From Seminavis robusta (Eukaryota; Bacillariophyta; Bacillariophyceae; Naviculales; Naviculaceae), in contig CAICTM010000235.1 in the NCBI GenBank assembly GCA_903772945.1, positions 1-64,000 of the forward strand: DNA of 64,000 nucleotides, read 5' to 3'. Both the position numbers and the translations under genes were made by a program. The notes below the pieces were generated by a model that saw only the letters and a program-made list of their open reading frames with translations, made no database searches and was not told the DNA's origin. Position 1 is the stretch's first letter. The number at the start of each line of letters is the position of its first letter. Below are positions 10,769-22,500 of this stretch, piece after piece.

Positions 10769-12254
10769 CTAGCTTGGGGATTCTCTGATGGATTGATGCA
10801 ATCGGAAATTTGCTTCATTCCTAGCCCGAAGTGTAAAGAGCTGTCTGGCTCTAACCAGCATCCGTTTGTTTGTCTCCTCCAGAGAAGGCTGAAGGTAAAT
10901 GTCTGACAAGGATCGGGGCACTTCATCTTCCTCCCCAAGGGGAACACGGCAGCCCAATTGTAGTTTGGATATGAGGGCCTTGGAATACACGTTTTTAACA
11001 AGGGACCAGAACATGTTTGCAAGAGTCCCTGTGTTGAAGGCCAAGAACTTGGTGAAGGTAATAGGATAAAGTTCCCCCATTTCCAAATTGAACTGATAGC
11101 AGAATTCCAGTTTTAGATTGTCCCAATCAAAGCTGCCAAAATCACCCATGGTCTGGTGACCATTTCGGATGGTTGCCAGAGTTGGCTGGCACACAAGGAA
11201 ATAGTAGTAGCATCCTACCTGTAAAGGCAAGAAAGAATAACGAATTGGGCCTGTGAGCCACCAGGGGTCCTTGCTAAAGTTGGCTGACACACGAGGAAAG
11301 AATACATGAATCCTACCTGTGAGGTAAGAAACCAATGACAATTCAGTTCTTGAGCAATCCTCAGCACAAATTATTCAATCTATTGCTGGTAGCACATACC
11401 ATGCAACTTCTCCAGTTTTCCTCCGATTCCATAGCGGCTATGTAGTTGTGTTTCCCATTATTCATGACATGGAGACCCTCATTTTTTACTGGATCAACAT
11501 CCAGACAAAGAAGGCCTCCTGGAAAGAGTTGAAACAGCTTTGAAAGCATTTCAAGCCCCTGTTCCACCGAATTGTTAACACCGTATTGCTTTTGAAAGGC
11601 CTGTATTCTGGCTATTCTCTTGAGCGCATTTGAGATATCTCCTTCAGTAACAATGGCGTATTGTGCTAGCCACATGTCATTTTCTTCATCAAGATCAGGT
11701 CGATTCACCACAGCCTCCTTCAATTGCAAAGCCCATCTCTGCTCTTCCTGGGTGAGCATCATAGTACTGTGCTGGTGACACAAGGGATCTTGTAGCAAAT
11801 TCCCAATGAGATCAACTTCCTCATCATCGTAATCTGATTCTTCATGTTCACTGTTGGTTTCATGATCTCCTTCGCTTCCAAGACTCCCATCTTCGTCATT
11901 GCTGAGAATTCCATCCACATTGTCAAGGCTGCTGCTTGTTCCGCTATGGCTGTGGTCCTCCTGCCGTGGTACTGGTATCACCTCTTCCTGGAGTTCACTG
12001 CTTGAGCCACTGCTTGAGCCACTGCTGTCACTCTCTTCATCACCATTTCTGTGAATTCCTGCCTCAGTGTCAAGGCTGCTGCTCCGGTCCTCCTGCCTTG
12101 GTTCTGGTATCACCTCTTCCTGGAGTTCACTGCTTGAGCTGCTACCGGTACTGTCACTCTCTTCCTCGCTATTGTCACTTGGACTAATCTCCGTTTCCGG
12201 TGCCTCACTGCGGTCGGTCCTCGGTTGTTTATTGCTGTACATCGTTGTCGACAA
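10769..12254 (-). CDS. CRAL-TRIO (Sec14-like) lipid-binding protein, copy 2
   Basis: Two exons, 11400-12254 and 10769-11218, with a 181-nt intron (donor GTATGT, acceptor TTTACAG), give 434 residues. The CRAL-TRIO part (from about residue 170) is almost identical to the copy at 4670-5993, including GELYPITFTKFLAFNTGTL. The N-terminus is longer: an acidic block of the form SSSELQEEVIP-PRQED-SSLD occurs twice in tandem, once in the other copy. The intron holds a second, degenerate copy of its own acceptor and exon start 98 nt upstream (see findings); only the downstream acceptor keeps the frame. The gene faces copy 1 as an inverted duplicate with two unrelated genes between them. Confidence 0.7.
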
Positions 12255-13076
12255 GTTTCCCGACTTCCCGATGAGCTATCTGCTTGAAAGATGGTCCGCT
12301 TATAAATGAAGTCGATCAAGAGCCCCACCAATGATCGAGTCTCTGTCAGTCCAACAGGCCAGACTTGGACCCGTTTCCTCCAGCAATAATATTATGCATA
12401 CTACTAGTACCGGGTGGTACCACCAGGTGGCCGTGCATGTACATTTAATTAAAAGAGCGCTTTCAAGCCAGCTGGGATGGTCTGTACCCACAATGTCAGC
12501 TGGTCTGCCAGGGAGCCCTTCTTGCGCCTCCATCTTGATTGAATGTCAAAGGCGATCCAGCTTGCTCTCGGAATGTATTATGCGGACCATCTTTCAAGTT
12601 GTTGTGATGGCAGCCTGTACTGTGGTCTTACCTAAGGTAAATAACACCATCAACGCATATGTTCCTGATGCTGCTGATTTGCTTTCGAAGGCATCAAAGG
12701 CGTACCGGTATCGTGATTACCACAAGGATACCGTACCGTCACCCCCTTCTCTGAGTCCTTGGGGCATCACTATCAGCCCGATCGTAGCCCTGCTTCCTTC
12801 GCCTCCAACCGAGAGAACAGGATAATTTTTAATAAAATATGAAAGCAAGGAACGGGCTACTGTACCGTAGAATACTCGCAGAGCTATGCCCTAACGGTAG
12901 CCCTTGAGGCATCGGTGCTTGTACCACGGCGTGAGTGAGACACCAATAAACCAATCTCTCATGCAAGGAAAATACGCTGCCGAACGACGATATCCTGCTC
13001 ATTGCTCTGGTATACAAAAAAGCTTGATCCGTTCTAAATATTGTTGTGCAATCAAGTGTTTGAAACTGCTTACTAA
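12255..13076. other. Intergenic, no gene seen
   Basis: About 820 bp between the CRAL-TRIO start (-) and the aldolase stop (-). On the minus strand a TTTATAAGC TATA-like box lies about 45-50 nt upstream of the CRAL-TRIO ATG. A 164-codon plus-strand frame (12331-12825) has no family features and contains the genome's interspersed GGTACC/ACCGGT palindromes, so I leave it out. Confidence 0.4.
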
Positions 13077-14240
13077 TTAAGCAGATGTCAGCTCTTTCAC
13101 GGGAACAGCCACTGATGGGTGATCTCCCTGTCCTTCCTGCCATTCATATTCTCCCTTGGCAGCAGCACTGGCAATAGCGAGTTCCTCTACGTAAAGTTTG
13201 CTCATTTCATCGAGCTGCAACTCTCCCTTGCCTTTGCAGAGTTCAAGAAGAGGCAGTTGGAGGGCTTGACTCCAACTGAAAGACAAGTTCCAAGGCCCTT
13301 TGGTGTTGGCCTTGTTGATGGCACTGAGCCGGGAAGCGGCTTGTTCCAGGGTCTGCCCTCCGGACAAATAGTTGGCTCCGGGCATGGCAACTGGGAAGGA
13401 CTGTTCCAGCACATACACATTTGCTTCAGCAATCTCTTCCACAGTGTAAGTGGTCTCGCAGTCTTTGCCTGGGTTGATAATATTGGGTTTTAGGGTCGTG
13501 CCGGGCATGTACACTCCATGGTCAATCATAGCCTTGAAGAGCTCAGATTGAATGCGGATATTGATATCTGCTGCCTGTTCAAGTGTGTGTGTTCCACTGA
13601 GGCTCACATCGGGTTCGACAATGGGCATGAGACCCTCCGACTGGCAAATCAGGGCATACCTTGCTAGGTCCTGCATGTTGGCCTTGATAGCCAGGTCTGT
13701 GGGACATCCTTTGGCAACATCGATAACAAGAGGAGACCTCCATTTCGCAAACCGAGCACCTCCATCGTAATACTCCTTGCATCGAACTGACAGACTGTCA
13801 AGTCCCTGCATCACCGTGTCGCCGTTTGTCCCGGGCAGTGTATAGATTTTCAAGTGTGGCTTGATTCCTGGCACAATGCCCCGTTCCGTGAGTACCTCGG
13901 GGAACAGTTTGTCGTTGGTCGACGATTTTTGGTACAGAGTTTCGGGGTCCAAGATTGCAGCACTGAGATAATCATTACAGCCAGGAGCTTCGAATAACAT
14001 CTGGCGGTATTGGCGGCGTGTTTCCTCTGAGTTTTCCACGCCGACGTTGTCGAATCTTCCGCCAATTGTTGCAGGGCCTTCATCACAGGCAGTGATACCT
14101 TTCCCTGGGGTAGCCACAGCGTTGGCGGTCTCTTCCAATGCTGCTTTTTCGGCAGCAGAAAGGAAGGTGCCCCCAACAGAAAAGGCCGAGGCCGAGCCTG
14201 TTACGGTCAACAGGAACAAACTTGCTTGGACGAACTTCAT
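13077..14240 (-). CDS. FbaC5: Class I fructose-bisphosphate aldolase, plastid-targeted
   Basis: A single exon of 387 residues. It cleaves fructose-1,6-bisphosphate, or condenses the two trioses in the Calvin cycle, through a Schiff base. The Schiff-base lysine is in GTTLKPNII (Lys251), the second active-site lysine in ARFAKWRSP (Lys166), and the acid residue in PIVEPDVSL (Glu209). The N-terminus is a hydrophobic signal peptide ending in SASA|FSVGG (after residue 19), the diatom ASAF plastid-import site. Diatoms carry several aldolases; a class I plastid form is known in Phaeodactylum as FbaC5 and reported at the pyrenoid. That name is given here by type, not by alignment. Its C-terminus lacks the usual terminal Tyr. 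Confidence 0.92.
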   Translation of the reverse strand: MKFVQASLFLLTVTGSASAFSVGGTFLSAAEKAALEETANAVATPGKGITACDEGPATIGGRFDNVGVENSEETRRQYRQMLFEAPGCNDYLSAAILDPETLYQKSSTNDKLFPEVLTERGIVPGIKPHLKIYTLPGTNGDTVMQGLDSLSVRCKEYYDGGARFAKWRSPLVIDVAKGCPTDLAIKANMQDLARYALICQSEGLMPIVEPDVSLSGTHTLEQAADINIRIQSELFKAMIDHGVYMPGTTLKPNIINPGKDCETTYTVEEIAEANVYVLEQSFPVAMPGANYLSGGQTLEQAASRLSAINKANTKGPWNLSFSWSQALQLPLLELCKGKGELQLDEMSKLYVEELAIASAAAKGEYEWQEGQGDHPSVAVPVKELTSA

Positions 14241-15559
14241 CCTTTCTCCTGTAGAATAATCACAAAATGCCTTCCAAATAGATCAGATGCAGAAGCAGAT
14301 GGGAAGAGACGCCATGATATCCATGGCAACAACGCACGAGAAAATCAATTTATTGTAGGAGGTACGAAGGTGCGAACACGTCACCCACCCCATGATTTTG
14401 CAATGGGGCTCTTACTGTGACGATTTCCAGAGTATCAATCCAAACCCACAGGCTTATTCAATGTCCCGAGAAAACAGATGCAATGTGATGGGATACTGAG
14501 TGATACTCTCAGCTCTCGGCTATCTACTTGGTATATTCCGGTAGAGACGGTGCTGTTGTATTGGGTCTGAGACATGGACCCCCACTTCCAGCATGCTTCG
14601 CATATTGGAAGGCTTTCATCACAAGGTGGCTCGCCGAATTGCTGGCAAAATGTGAAAGCTCATTGGAGGCGTTTGGCATTACCCACCGGTTGATGAGGCC
14701 CTGAGTACAGCTGGCCTGCATCCCATCTCGACTGATCTCGAGAGGCTGAGCAACAGGTTGGCTGACTATGTCGTCACCCGCCCAATCTTTGACCTGTGTG
14801 GGCAAGTTTCAAGGATGTCAGGTACCCCACAACAGGCTGTGGGACCACCTTCAGCCACAGCACTGATTGCAGTGAAATGTATGTAGTCTTTTAAAATCGT
14901 TTCGTTGTGCTGTGTCCAGGTTCTCATAGAGCCTCTGCCTGGGATTGGGATCATATGTTAGGCAAGCTTTACGGAACCGGCAAGGACCCTTAACACACAA
15001 TACCGGTAGACGTAGAGAGGAAGTTTCGATGTGCTACCGCCACTGTTCCATGCTTGCTCAGTTCCGTCGGGATGATAGTATGTTTATTAGACAAGCAAGA
15101 ACTGCCCCACATCCTTTTATGGCTTGCTGGGTTGGATGTGAAACATGTTGCTGTGCTCGGTTTGCCCCTCGGCGGGAAACGCATACAGTGTGCTCGGTTT
15201 TGCGCCTTGCTTCGCGCTCACCAACCGAGAGCAAGCAATAGTGCTTTCTGTCAGCAATCTGTCAACATTACTACAGCGATCCTACGATACCACTTCAGGC
15301 TTTCTTCGAGCCTGGTCTCTTCATCTTCGAAAACTAAGATGTACGCATACCGTGAAACAATCTCCCTGAAAGCAACTTGGTTGGGTGGTTAAGAGTGATA
15401 TCTAGCGATGACATTAGATGAAAATTGATCGTACTGGCAGTTCGCCTTGGACTCATCATGGATTGAATCAAATCAGAATCGAATCACCACAACAACCTCA
15501 TAGCCACTACACTGCCTGCCACGATGTCTTGCGTGCTTAATAACCCCAAACCAAACCGT
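14241..15559. other. Intergenic, no gene seen
   Basis: About 1.3 kb upstream of the aldolase. Short frames on both strands (for example 14524-14805 and 14766-14954 on the minus strand) overlap in different frames and show no recognisable domain; an old gene fragment cannot be excluded. The aldolase promoter should lie at the left end. Confidence 0.35.
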
Positions 15560-15871
15560 TTAGGGCTTGACAAGAGTTCCATAACCGATGGCGAAACCAA
15601 CAGCCAAAGAAACAACACATGCAACAAGTCCAGCTCCGTATCCGATAACAGTAGCTTCGTCAACCTCAGTGGCATGTGCGGCGAAAGGAGCGATAGCAGT
15701 GGCGAAAGCAGCGACAGCAGCGGCGTTCTTGGTGTCCTTCACCTCTCGAAGGGGTTCAGGGAGCTTGCTGGCGGCAAGAGGCTTGACAGCAACAGTCTTA
15801 GGGGCGACAGGGGCAAAGGCAGAAGCGCATGCCACAATGACGGCGATAAGGATAAGTTGGAAGGACTTCAT
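15560..15871 (-). CDS. Small plastid-targeted single-span thylakoid-type protein
   Basis: One exon, 103 residues. The N-terminus is a signal peptide ending CASA|FAPVAPK (ASAF site, Phe19), followed by a basic transit-like stretch. A second hydrophobic Ala-rich segment ends in AHA|TEVDE (about residue 68), which looks like a thylakoid-processing site. The mature part is only about 35 residues with one membrane span (VIGYGAGLVACVVSLAVG). Such a bipartite or tripartite leader with a tiny single-span product is typical of small photosystem or cytochrome b6f subunits. The SLAVGFAIG stretch loosely recalls PetM, but I cannot assign a subunit. Confidence 0.8.
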   Translation of the reverse strand: MKSFQLILIAVIVACASAFAPVAPKTVAVKPLAASKLPEPLREVKDTKNAAAVAAFATAIAPFAAHATEVDEATVIGYGAGLVACVVSLAVGFAIGYGTLVKP

Positions 15872-16515
15872 GATAAATTTCTATAGAACAGAACAAGAAG
15901 AAGCGCAGAGGTGAGTATCAAATCAGCACACATCAACAGGCTTGATCCTGCTTTTAGCCTCCTGCTATAATCACATTATCGACCAACGCCGATCGGAAAT
16001 TTGTCATCTCACTACAGCTTAATGGTGCCCCACGGCTACTGGTCAGTACTCTTGCATCCCTCCGCTCCACCCATCATTGCTTACATACCTGCTGTAAAAT
16101 CGGTTATGAAAAAATTGTAGAGCAAATGCAGTGGTTGGTTGTGTTCGGCTGGAAACGTAAGCGCCAAGGATCAAGGGGAGGGTTCTCTGCTTCGTGCGTA
16201 GGAAGGTTGCGAAGCACCGCCGTCCGCCCATGGCAAACAACAGCAAACGTTCGATGCTTTGGCTCGTCTCGTCCCATGAATTTCCTGCAATCCGCGCAAG
16301 TACGTCACACATTGGGAGATCCCTCAAATTCAACTTCAGAAAGCAGCAGAGCTACAAGTGCATGACAACCCGCTTTCTCTTGAGCGAGTAAAGTGGGAGA
16401 GTAAGTGTACGATAGCGAGCTCATTGTACGATGTACATACATCAACAAAATCCGTACCAGCAAATGCATTCTATCTCAAATTTCATTTCTATAGCTTGAC
16501 AAACTACTGTACGAG
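15872..16515. other. Intergenic, no gene seen
   Basis: About 640 bp between the start of the small plastid protein gene and the end of the giant ORF. It should hold the promoter of the former. Overlapping short frames on both strands at 16043-16391 have no family features. Confidence 0.35.
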
Positions 16516-19500
16516 CTAGTATATTACGCGGGGCTTCCTTCCCTTGGCCAAGGCACGCAAACTTCGAAGCTTCGACTGCGCTCTCAGCAGTGCACCGTAT
16601 GCCTCGTCGATGGGAGAAGGCGTTCCAAGGTTCTGGCTGCCAGCAGTGATTCTAGAGGCGTGTTGAAGCTCGCGCGAAAACTCGGCTATGGCTCCCGAAA
16701 GAGGGTTTTGTCCCTCGTTCTGGGCATCGTACGAAATGGCGAGCAGCCTTTGCGCCTCTACCTGACTTTCTGGATCTTTTGTGTCCATCAAGACCTTCAA
16801 ACTTCGAAGTCTGTCCTTGAGCCGGTTGAGTCTTTCAAATGCGTCGTCGACGTTGGGTAGCGTATGCGGGGCTCTCTGGGGAGGAAGAGTACTGAGCGGT
16901 TGTTGGACCTCGGATTGTCTCAGATCGGAGGGAGGAGTCGGGGAGGTTTCTTGTGCGCGTGGTCCGAAATCCAATTGCTCTGTGCGCTGCGGTTCCTGTA
17001 CAACCGGTTCGCTTTCACGAGAAGTACTTGCTTCCTGCTGGGTGCTTGGTGAAAGATCCGTAACTTCGTCGAACGGAAACTCTTGCTTCGAAATGCTCTC
17101 TTCGCCCTCGGCTTTTCTCTGCTTCTTCTTCTTCTTCCTCCTCCTCTTTTCTTCTTTCTTCCTCTCTTCCTCTTTCTTCCTCTCTTCCTCTTTCTTCTTC
17201 TTCTTTGCTTTTTTCTTCTTGGGCTTTGCGTCCTTCTCGTTTGCATCCGTTGTCTCCTCCGTCTCTTCCTCGGGCGACTCTGTTGTTTCTGGTGCAGTCA
17301 TATCCTTTGTTTCCTTGGGCTCTTCGGAAGTAACGTGACTGACGGCATCGGCAACAACGACGGAATCAGTTGTTCCAAACTTAGCTTTCATTGATGAATC
17401 TACACTGACAGTTTCATTGTCCAACGTGGAAGTCTTGGCACCTGATATTGCCGAGAAGGCCTTAGCGAATGCATCCTTTTCGTTTATTTTTGGCTCTTCG
17501 TCCTGGACGGCTTCGTCCGTCGGTGGTGCAGCGTCATCAACAGGGTCAAAGTCGCCCGAGCTCGCTGTGAGCTCAGAATGAATAGAAATCACGGACAAGT
17601 CGCTCCCATTGGGATCAACGGGATCTGAGTAATTCTCATTGTCAGGCTTGTACCCTGCGGGGTCGTCCTCTTTAGTGAATTCATCGAGGAAGTTTCGAGG
17701 AGCATCATCGTCTTGTTGGCTCTCAGCGGCTGCTCTCGCCAGCGTGATAGGGATTAGCGGGTTGCCCAGGGGCTCGAGCGCTTCTGCCGAAACAGCAGCA
17801 CTCTCAACATCTCCCGTGTCGGCAGATTGCATTTGTTTTTCGAGTGAGGCCTGGAGATCAGCCTCCTTTGGTTCTTCATCCATCCCGCCGAGTCCCCCCG
17901 CGCGACTGTCAGTCTGTGGGTTCGAGGCAGCTCCGAGGGACAGTGCGATTTCGCCCTTATTCGTCTTTGCAGCCGTCTTCTTCTTGAAACTTGAACTTTC
18001 TGCCGACGTCTCCTCGCTGATTGACTCTGCTTCCCCAGAGGAAGACTCCCCGGTTTGCGCAGTTGCTTTCTTGACTGTTGGTGCCTTTTGCGTTTTCTTG
18101 GGCTCTGAGTCTGACTCCGACTCTGAACTTTCCTCTTCTGATGACGACTCCAGAAGCTTTTTTGCCTTTGCCTTTGGTTTTGGCTTCTCCTCGGAATCAG
18201 ACGATTCCTCCTCCGACGACGACTCCAAAACTTTCTTCGCCTTTGGTTTCGGTTTCACTTCAGACTCAGACGATTCCTCTTCTTCTGACGAAGGTTCAAC
18301 AGGACCGGACTTTTGCTTCGCTCCGGACTCGTCAAAGGATGCAGACTTCGCAACGCTTTGGCCACCCGGTACTTCTTCAGCAACAGATTCGTCCTGCTTG
18401 AGACTCGGGTCATTCGGGCTGGCATCAGCCTTGTCGCTTCCGCTCTGCTCGTCAAGTGCGCCGAGTAAAGGCGTTTTGTCGGGTGCATCGCTAGATTTCG
18501 GATCTGTATCATTCTTCTCCTCTTCGAGCACGGGAGCAGCACTGGCGACGGCGCCTGGTGCTTCCTCTGTAGCGGACTCTAGCATTTCTGCGACCATTTT
18601 TTCAGCCTCCTCTTCGTCTCGAGCTGCTTTCTCCATGTTGCGCCGCAACTCTTCCGAGGAATTGGTCGACAAGGACTCCAGGGAGAGCTCGATGCTGCTG
18701 CTTTCATTTTCAATGTCGACTTGGACACTCACCAAATCAGCAACCTTGGTATTCAATAACTCTGCATCCTCTGGTGAGATCGACATGCCGGCGATAGGAA
18801 CGTCAGTTTGGGGAACTGGAGCCACCGGGGCAGGAGCACTAGGAGCCTCATCGGGCATCTCTTTTAGCGCTGGAAGCTTCGGCTCGTCTATCTCATGAGC
18901 ACTGACTCCTGCCGCATTGTGCGGTACCACTGTTTCTTTGGATCGATCAACGGGGTCTTGAATGGTAATAGCCGGCGTTGATTTGGCTTGCTCCACCTGT
19001 TTGCTTGATGGAATCGGTACAGCTCCGGTTGCATCAGTTACAACAGAGAAAGATATTTCTGAAATGTCGTCATGGGCGACAATTTGGCGCGCAGCATGCG
19101 GAGACTCTTCGCTGGGCTGCTCCAGTGATAGTTCAGAACCAGCCTCTGTTGCGACAGCTTCGATTCTTGGTGACCTGGCGGTCGGGGGAGCAGCGTTTGC
19201 AGCGCTTTTTTCGTTGAATTTGCTGGCTAGCTTTGCGACCGTGCCACCTTCACTCGGTATCGTGCTGGCTTGATTCCCACGCACTGCTTCGTTGCTCGGT
19301 ACATTCGTTGTCTTGTCAGACGCACTGTCTTTTGTATCCACCTTTTGCTTCGTCGGCTGCCACCTTCTGGTTGGACGTGGCCTTTCCTCTTTGGCCGTCA
19401 ATGCATTCTTTTGCTTCTGATTCGCTGCCTCCAGATCTCTCACCGCCTCCTCCGTTCTTTCCAGCTCTTTATTCTGCTTGTCTAGCTCGTCTTGCAACTC

Positions 19501-22500
19501 TTTGATTCTAGCTGCTTCAGCCAGCTTCTTCTTTTGCTTTTCATTCTCCAGCTCAAGGTCTCGCATCGCTTTCTTTCTTTGTTCCAGTTCCTTGTTCTTC
19601 TTTCTTTCTAGCTCCTCCTGTAGCTTTTCTACCCTCTCAGCTTCGGCCAAGGCTCTCTTTTGCTTCTCATTCTCTGTTTCCAGATTCTTCATCGCCTGCC
19701 TTTTCTCCTCAAGGTCCCTTTTCTGCTTTTCTAGCTCCTTCTGCAGTTGCCTGACGGCGGCAGATTCTGCTGCTGCTGCTCTCCTTGCATTATCTGCTTC
19801 CAATTCCCTCTTGGCCTTCTTGGCGTCCTCGAGCTCTCGATTTTGCTTTGCCAGCTTTTCTCGCAGTTCTTTGACCTTGGCAGTTTCCTCTGCAGTTGGT
19901 TCCTTCTCGACATTCTCTGGTTTCTTTCTGCGTTCGGGTTCCACGTTCTGTCGCACGCGAGGCAATGCACGCGGCTGCGGCCGTTGCTGCGGCATGGTTG
20001 CTTGGATGCCAGGGTTGCTTAGTTTGGGCACCGCCGCCCTGTCCACACCTTGTCGAATCTGTCTGGAAGTCGGTACGCCGGTCTGTACGGTCGGCCACCT
20101 CTTCACCGATGATGCCGCTGTTCCGCCAGGGATTTCGCCCGTGCTCTCTTGGGCCGAATCGTTCTCCTCGGGAGCTTCCTCCTGAACAGCTTCGACTCGC
20201 AAAGGAGCGGCAGCAGGTCTTCCGGTGTTTACAACAGGCCAGCTCTTTGCAACAGTGCCCTGTTTCGGGATTTCATCTGTCCTTGGTTGGCTTTCCTTCG
20301 CCTCCAGTTCCTTGTCCTGTGCGGCTTCCTTTTCCTCGATTTTCTCCAATTCTGCGGGTACAGACGCCTTTGATTGTTCTGGTGCAACTGGGGGCCACTG
20401 CCTCGGAGGTTCTTTGTAGCGCGGCGTCTGCTGTTCTTGGCCTTGTGCATCGCCGAGACCTTCCCTGTCTTTCTCGACGTTTTCATCTGCAAACCCTCTG
20501 GGCAGCAACAAATCATCAGACGTTTCAGTCTCTGACGAGGATCCAGATGACGACAGTGCCACTGAGATGACTTCCACGGACAACGCAACACTCCTGTCGT
20601 CTGTGCCAGCCGGTGTGAAATCATCGTCCGGCAACCATTTATTGGGCCCCCCAAACGTCGTGCTCTCGTCATCCAGATCATCTTCATTCATTAGCGACTC
20701 CAAGATGCGCTCTGCACTTGCAATTAAATCTTTCTCGAACTGCAACGTTTTTTCCAAAGCGTCCATTTTCTCGTTGATGCGTGCGTCTGGTCGGTAGAAA
20801 ATTTCCTTGACTTTCCTGAATTCATCTGGTTCCTTTCGACTGGACAAACGAACATTGTTTGGGTCTTGGGCAGAGACGGAAGCCACATAACCTGTAGAGG
20901 ATATAATGGTGCCATCCTTATCCATGCTGGGTGCAGTATGTTTATCAGAAGTAGACAGTGGCTCTGATAGAACGGGCTCTGATGTTATGGGCTCCTTTGG
21001 AGCTGGTGCCAAATCGTCTTCTGCGGCACCTTCCGATGCAGACACAGACTCGATGGAACCAACAGAGGAATCAACGCTGTCGATGTCGTCGATTTCCGTC
21101 TTTGGAGAGACTTTATTGATAGTGGAGAAAGCCTGGGTGAATTCGTTAACCTTCGCGTCGCGCTTGATTGCGTCCTCAGCATCAACGTCGGGGTCAGCGG
21201 GCAAAGCATCAGAAGCGGGCCTGGGCACTTCTTGAGGGAGTTGGCTGTCTTCAACAGTTGTAGTGCCAGGCTCCCGTGAAGTAGAAACTGATGCTACAGT
21301 GCCTACCGATGAATCGATTCCTTCACTATCGACCAAGGTTGCATCCGGTTGTTGGCTGACTTCTGTCAGCGCCGAGAACGCCTTTGCAAATTCGTCTGCA
21401 TTTTGTGTTGTTGGCGTTGCAGCTTTTTCCGTTGCAGCTTGCGAAGGCATCTCGTTCCCTGGTTCCAATGGTAGAGGGGTGACTTTTTTCTCCTGAATCA
21501 GTTTATCTTGAGCAGCCAACAAGTCTTCATCGCCACCTTCCTCGGTGCCCGAGACAGAATCTATGGTGCCAACAGAAGAGTCAACACTGTCATCATAATC
21601 TTTTTCCAGTTTTGGGGCAGGTCTATTGATTGTGGAGAAAGCCTGGGTGAATTCATCCACCTTTGAGTCACGCTTTGTTGCATCACCATCGCCATCTTGC
21701 GGTTCAGCTGGCACTGCATCAGTAGGCGCAGATGACTTGGCAGCACTCGCATCGTGTGGCTTTGCTGTCCTGTCTTCTTTCTGATCGCCCAGTGCAGGCG
21801 CCAGCCCTTCTGGTCCCGATTCATCTCTCGAAGGGGACGTTTCTTTGGGATCTGTTTGAGCAAGCTTTGCTGGAGCATCTGCTGTGACATTTCCCTGATC
21901 GGTTGTAGTGTCAACAGGCCTCTTTGCAGATAGCCCTAACTCGACTTCATCATCAGTGACAACAGAGGATATGGAGCCGACCGAGGAGTCTATGCTGCCT
22001 TCGTCCTCGACTTCGTGAGTTTTCTTTGGTGGTGCAGGCGCGTTGAGGGCAGAGAACGCCTGGGTAAAGTCGTCCACCTTTCGTGCAGACTCCGCAGGCT
22101 CCAATTTTTCCACAGCTTGCTTGCTAGTTTCTTCCAACTTCAATCGTTCCTTGGTTTCGGGGGGTTGTGACACAGCACGCTGCAGGGGCTCGGCAAATAT
22201 TTCTGCATCCTCATCGAGTTCATCTCCCGGTTTTCCGAGCAAATCAGGAGCAGCCACTGGTTCTTGCATTGTCGATGCGGTTGCAATCGACCCCACGCTA
22301 GAGTCTATGCTTTGCTCCTCATCGGCAGTCTTCGGGGCTTTCTTGTCTGGGCTGCTAAGAGACGAGAAAACCTGCGTAAAATCTTCTACTTTTTGTGACG
22401 GATCCGCTGGCGGTTTACGCTCTGAAGCGCCCTCCTGTGCTGAAGGTTGGCTCACTTGCTTCACTGATGCCTTGTGATCTGGTGCCGATGATTTGGGCGA

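Noticed and set aside
12331-12825. 164-codon plus-strand ORF
   Set aside because: Contains interspersed palindromes and no domain; probably open by chance.
14524-14954. Two overlapping minus-strand frames as a gene fragment
   Set aside because: No recognisable domain and no splice pattern that joins them.
17639-18898. 419-codon plus-strand ORF inside the giant gene
   Set aside because: Antisense to a Ser/Glu/Ala-rich frame; its Ser/Ala/Phe-rich composition is the mirror of the real protein and it lacks any domain.
19478-20185. 235-codon plus-strand ORF inside the giant gene
   Set aside because: Mirror frame of the coiled-coil repeats; runs of Ser, Phe and Cys only.
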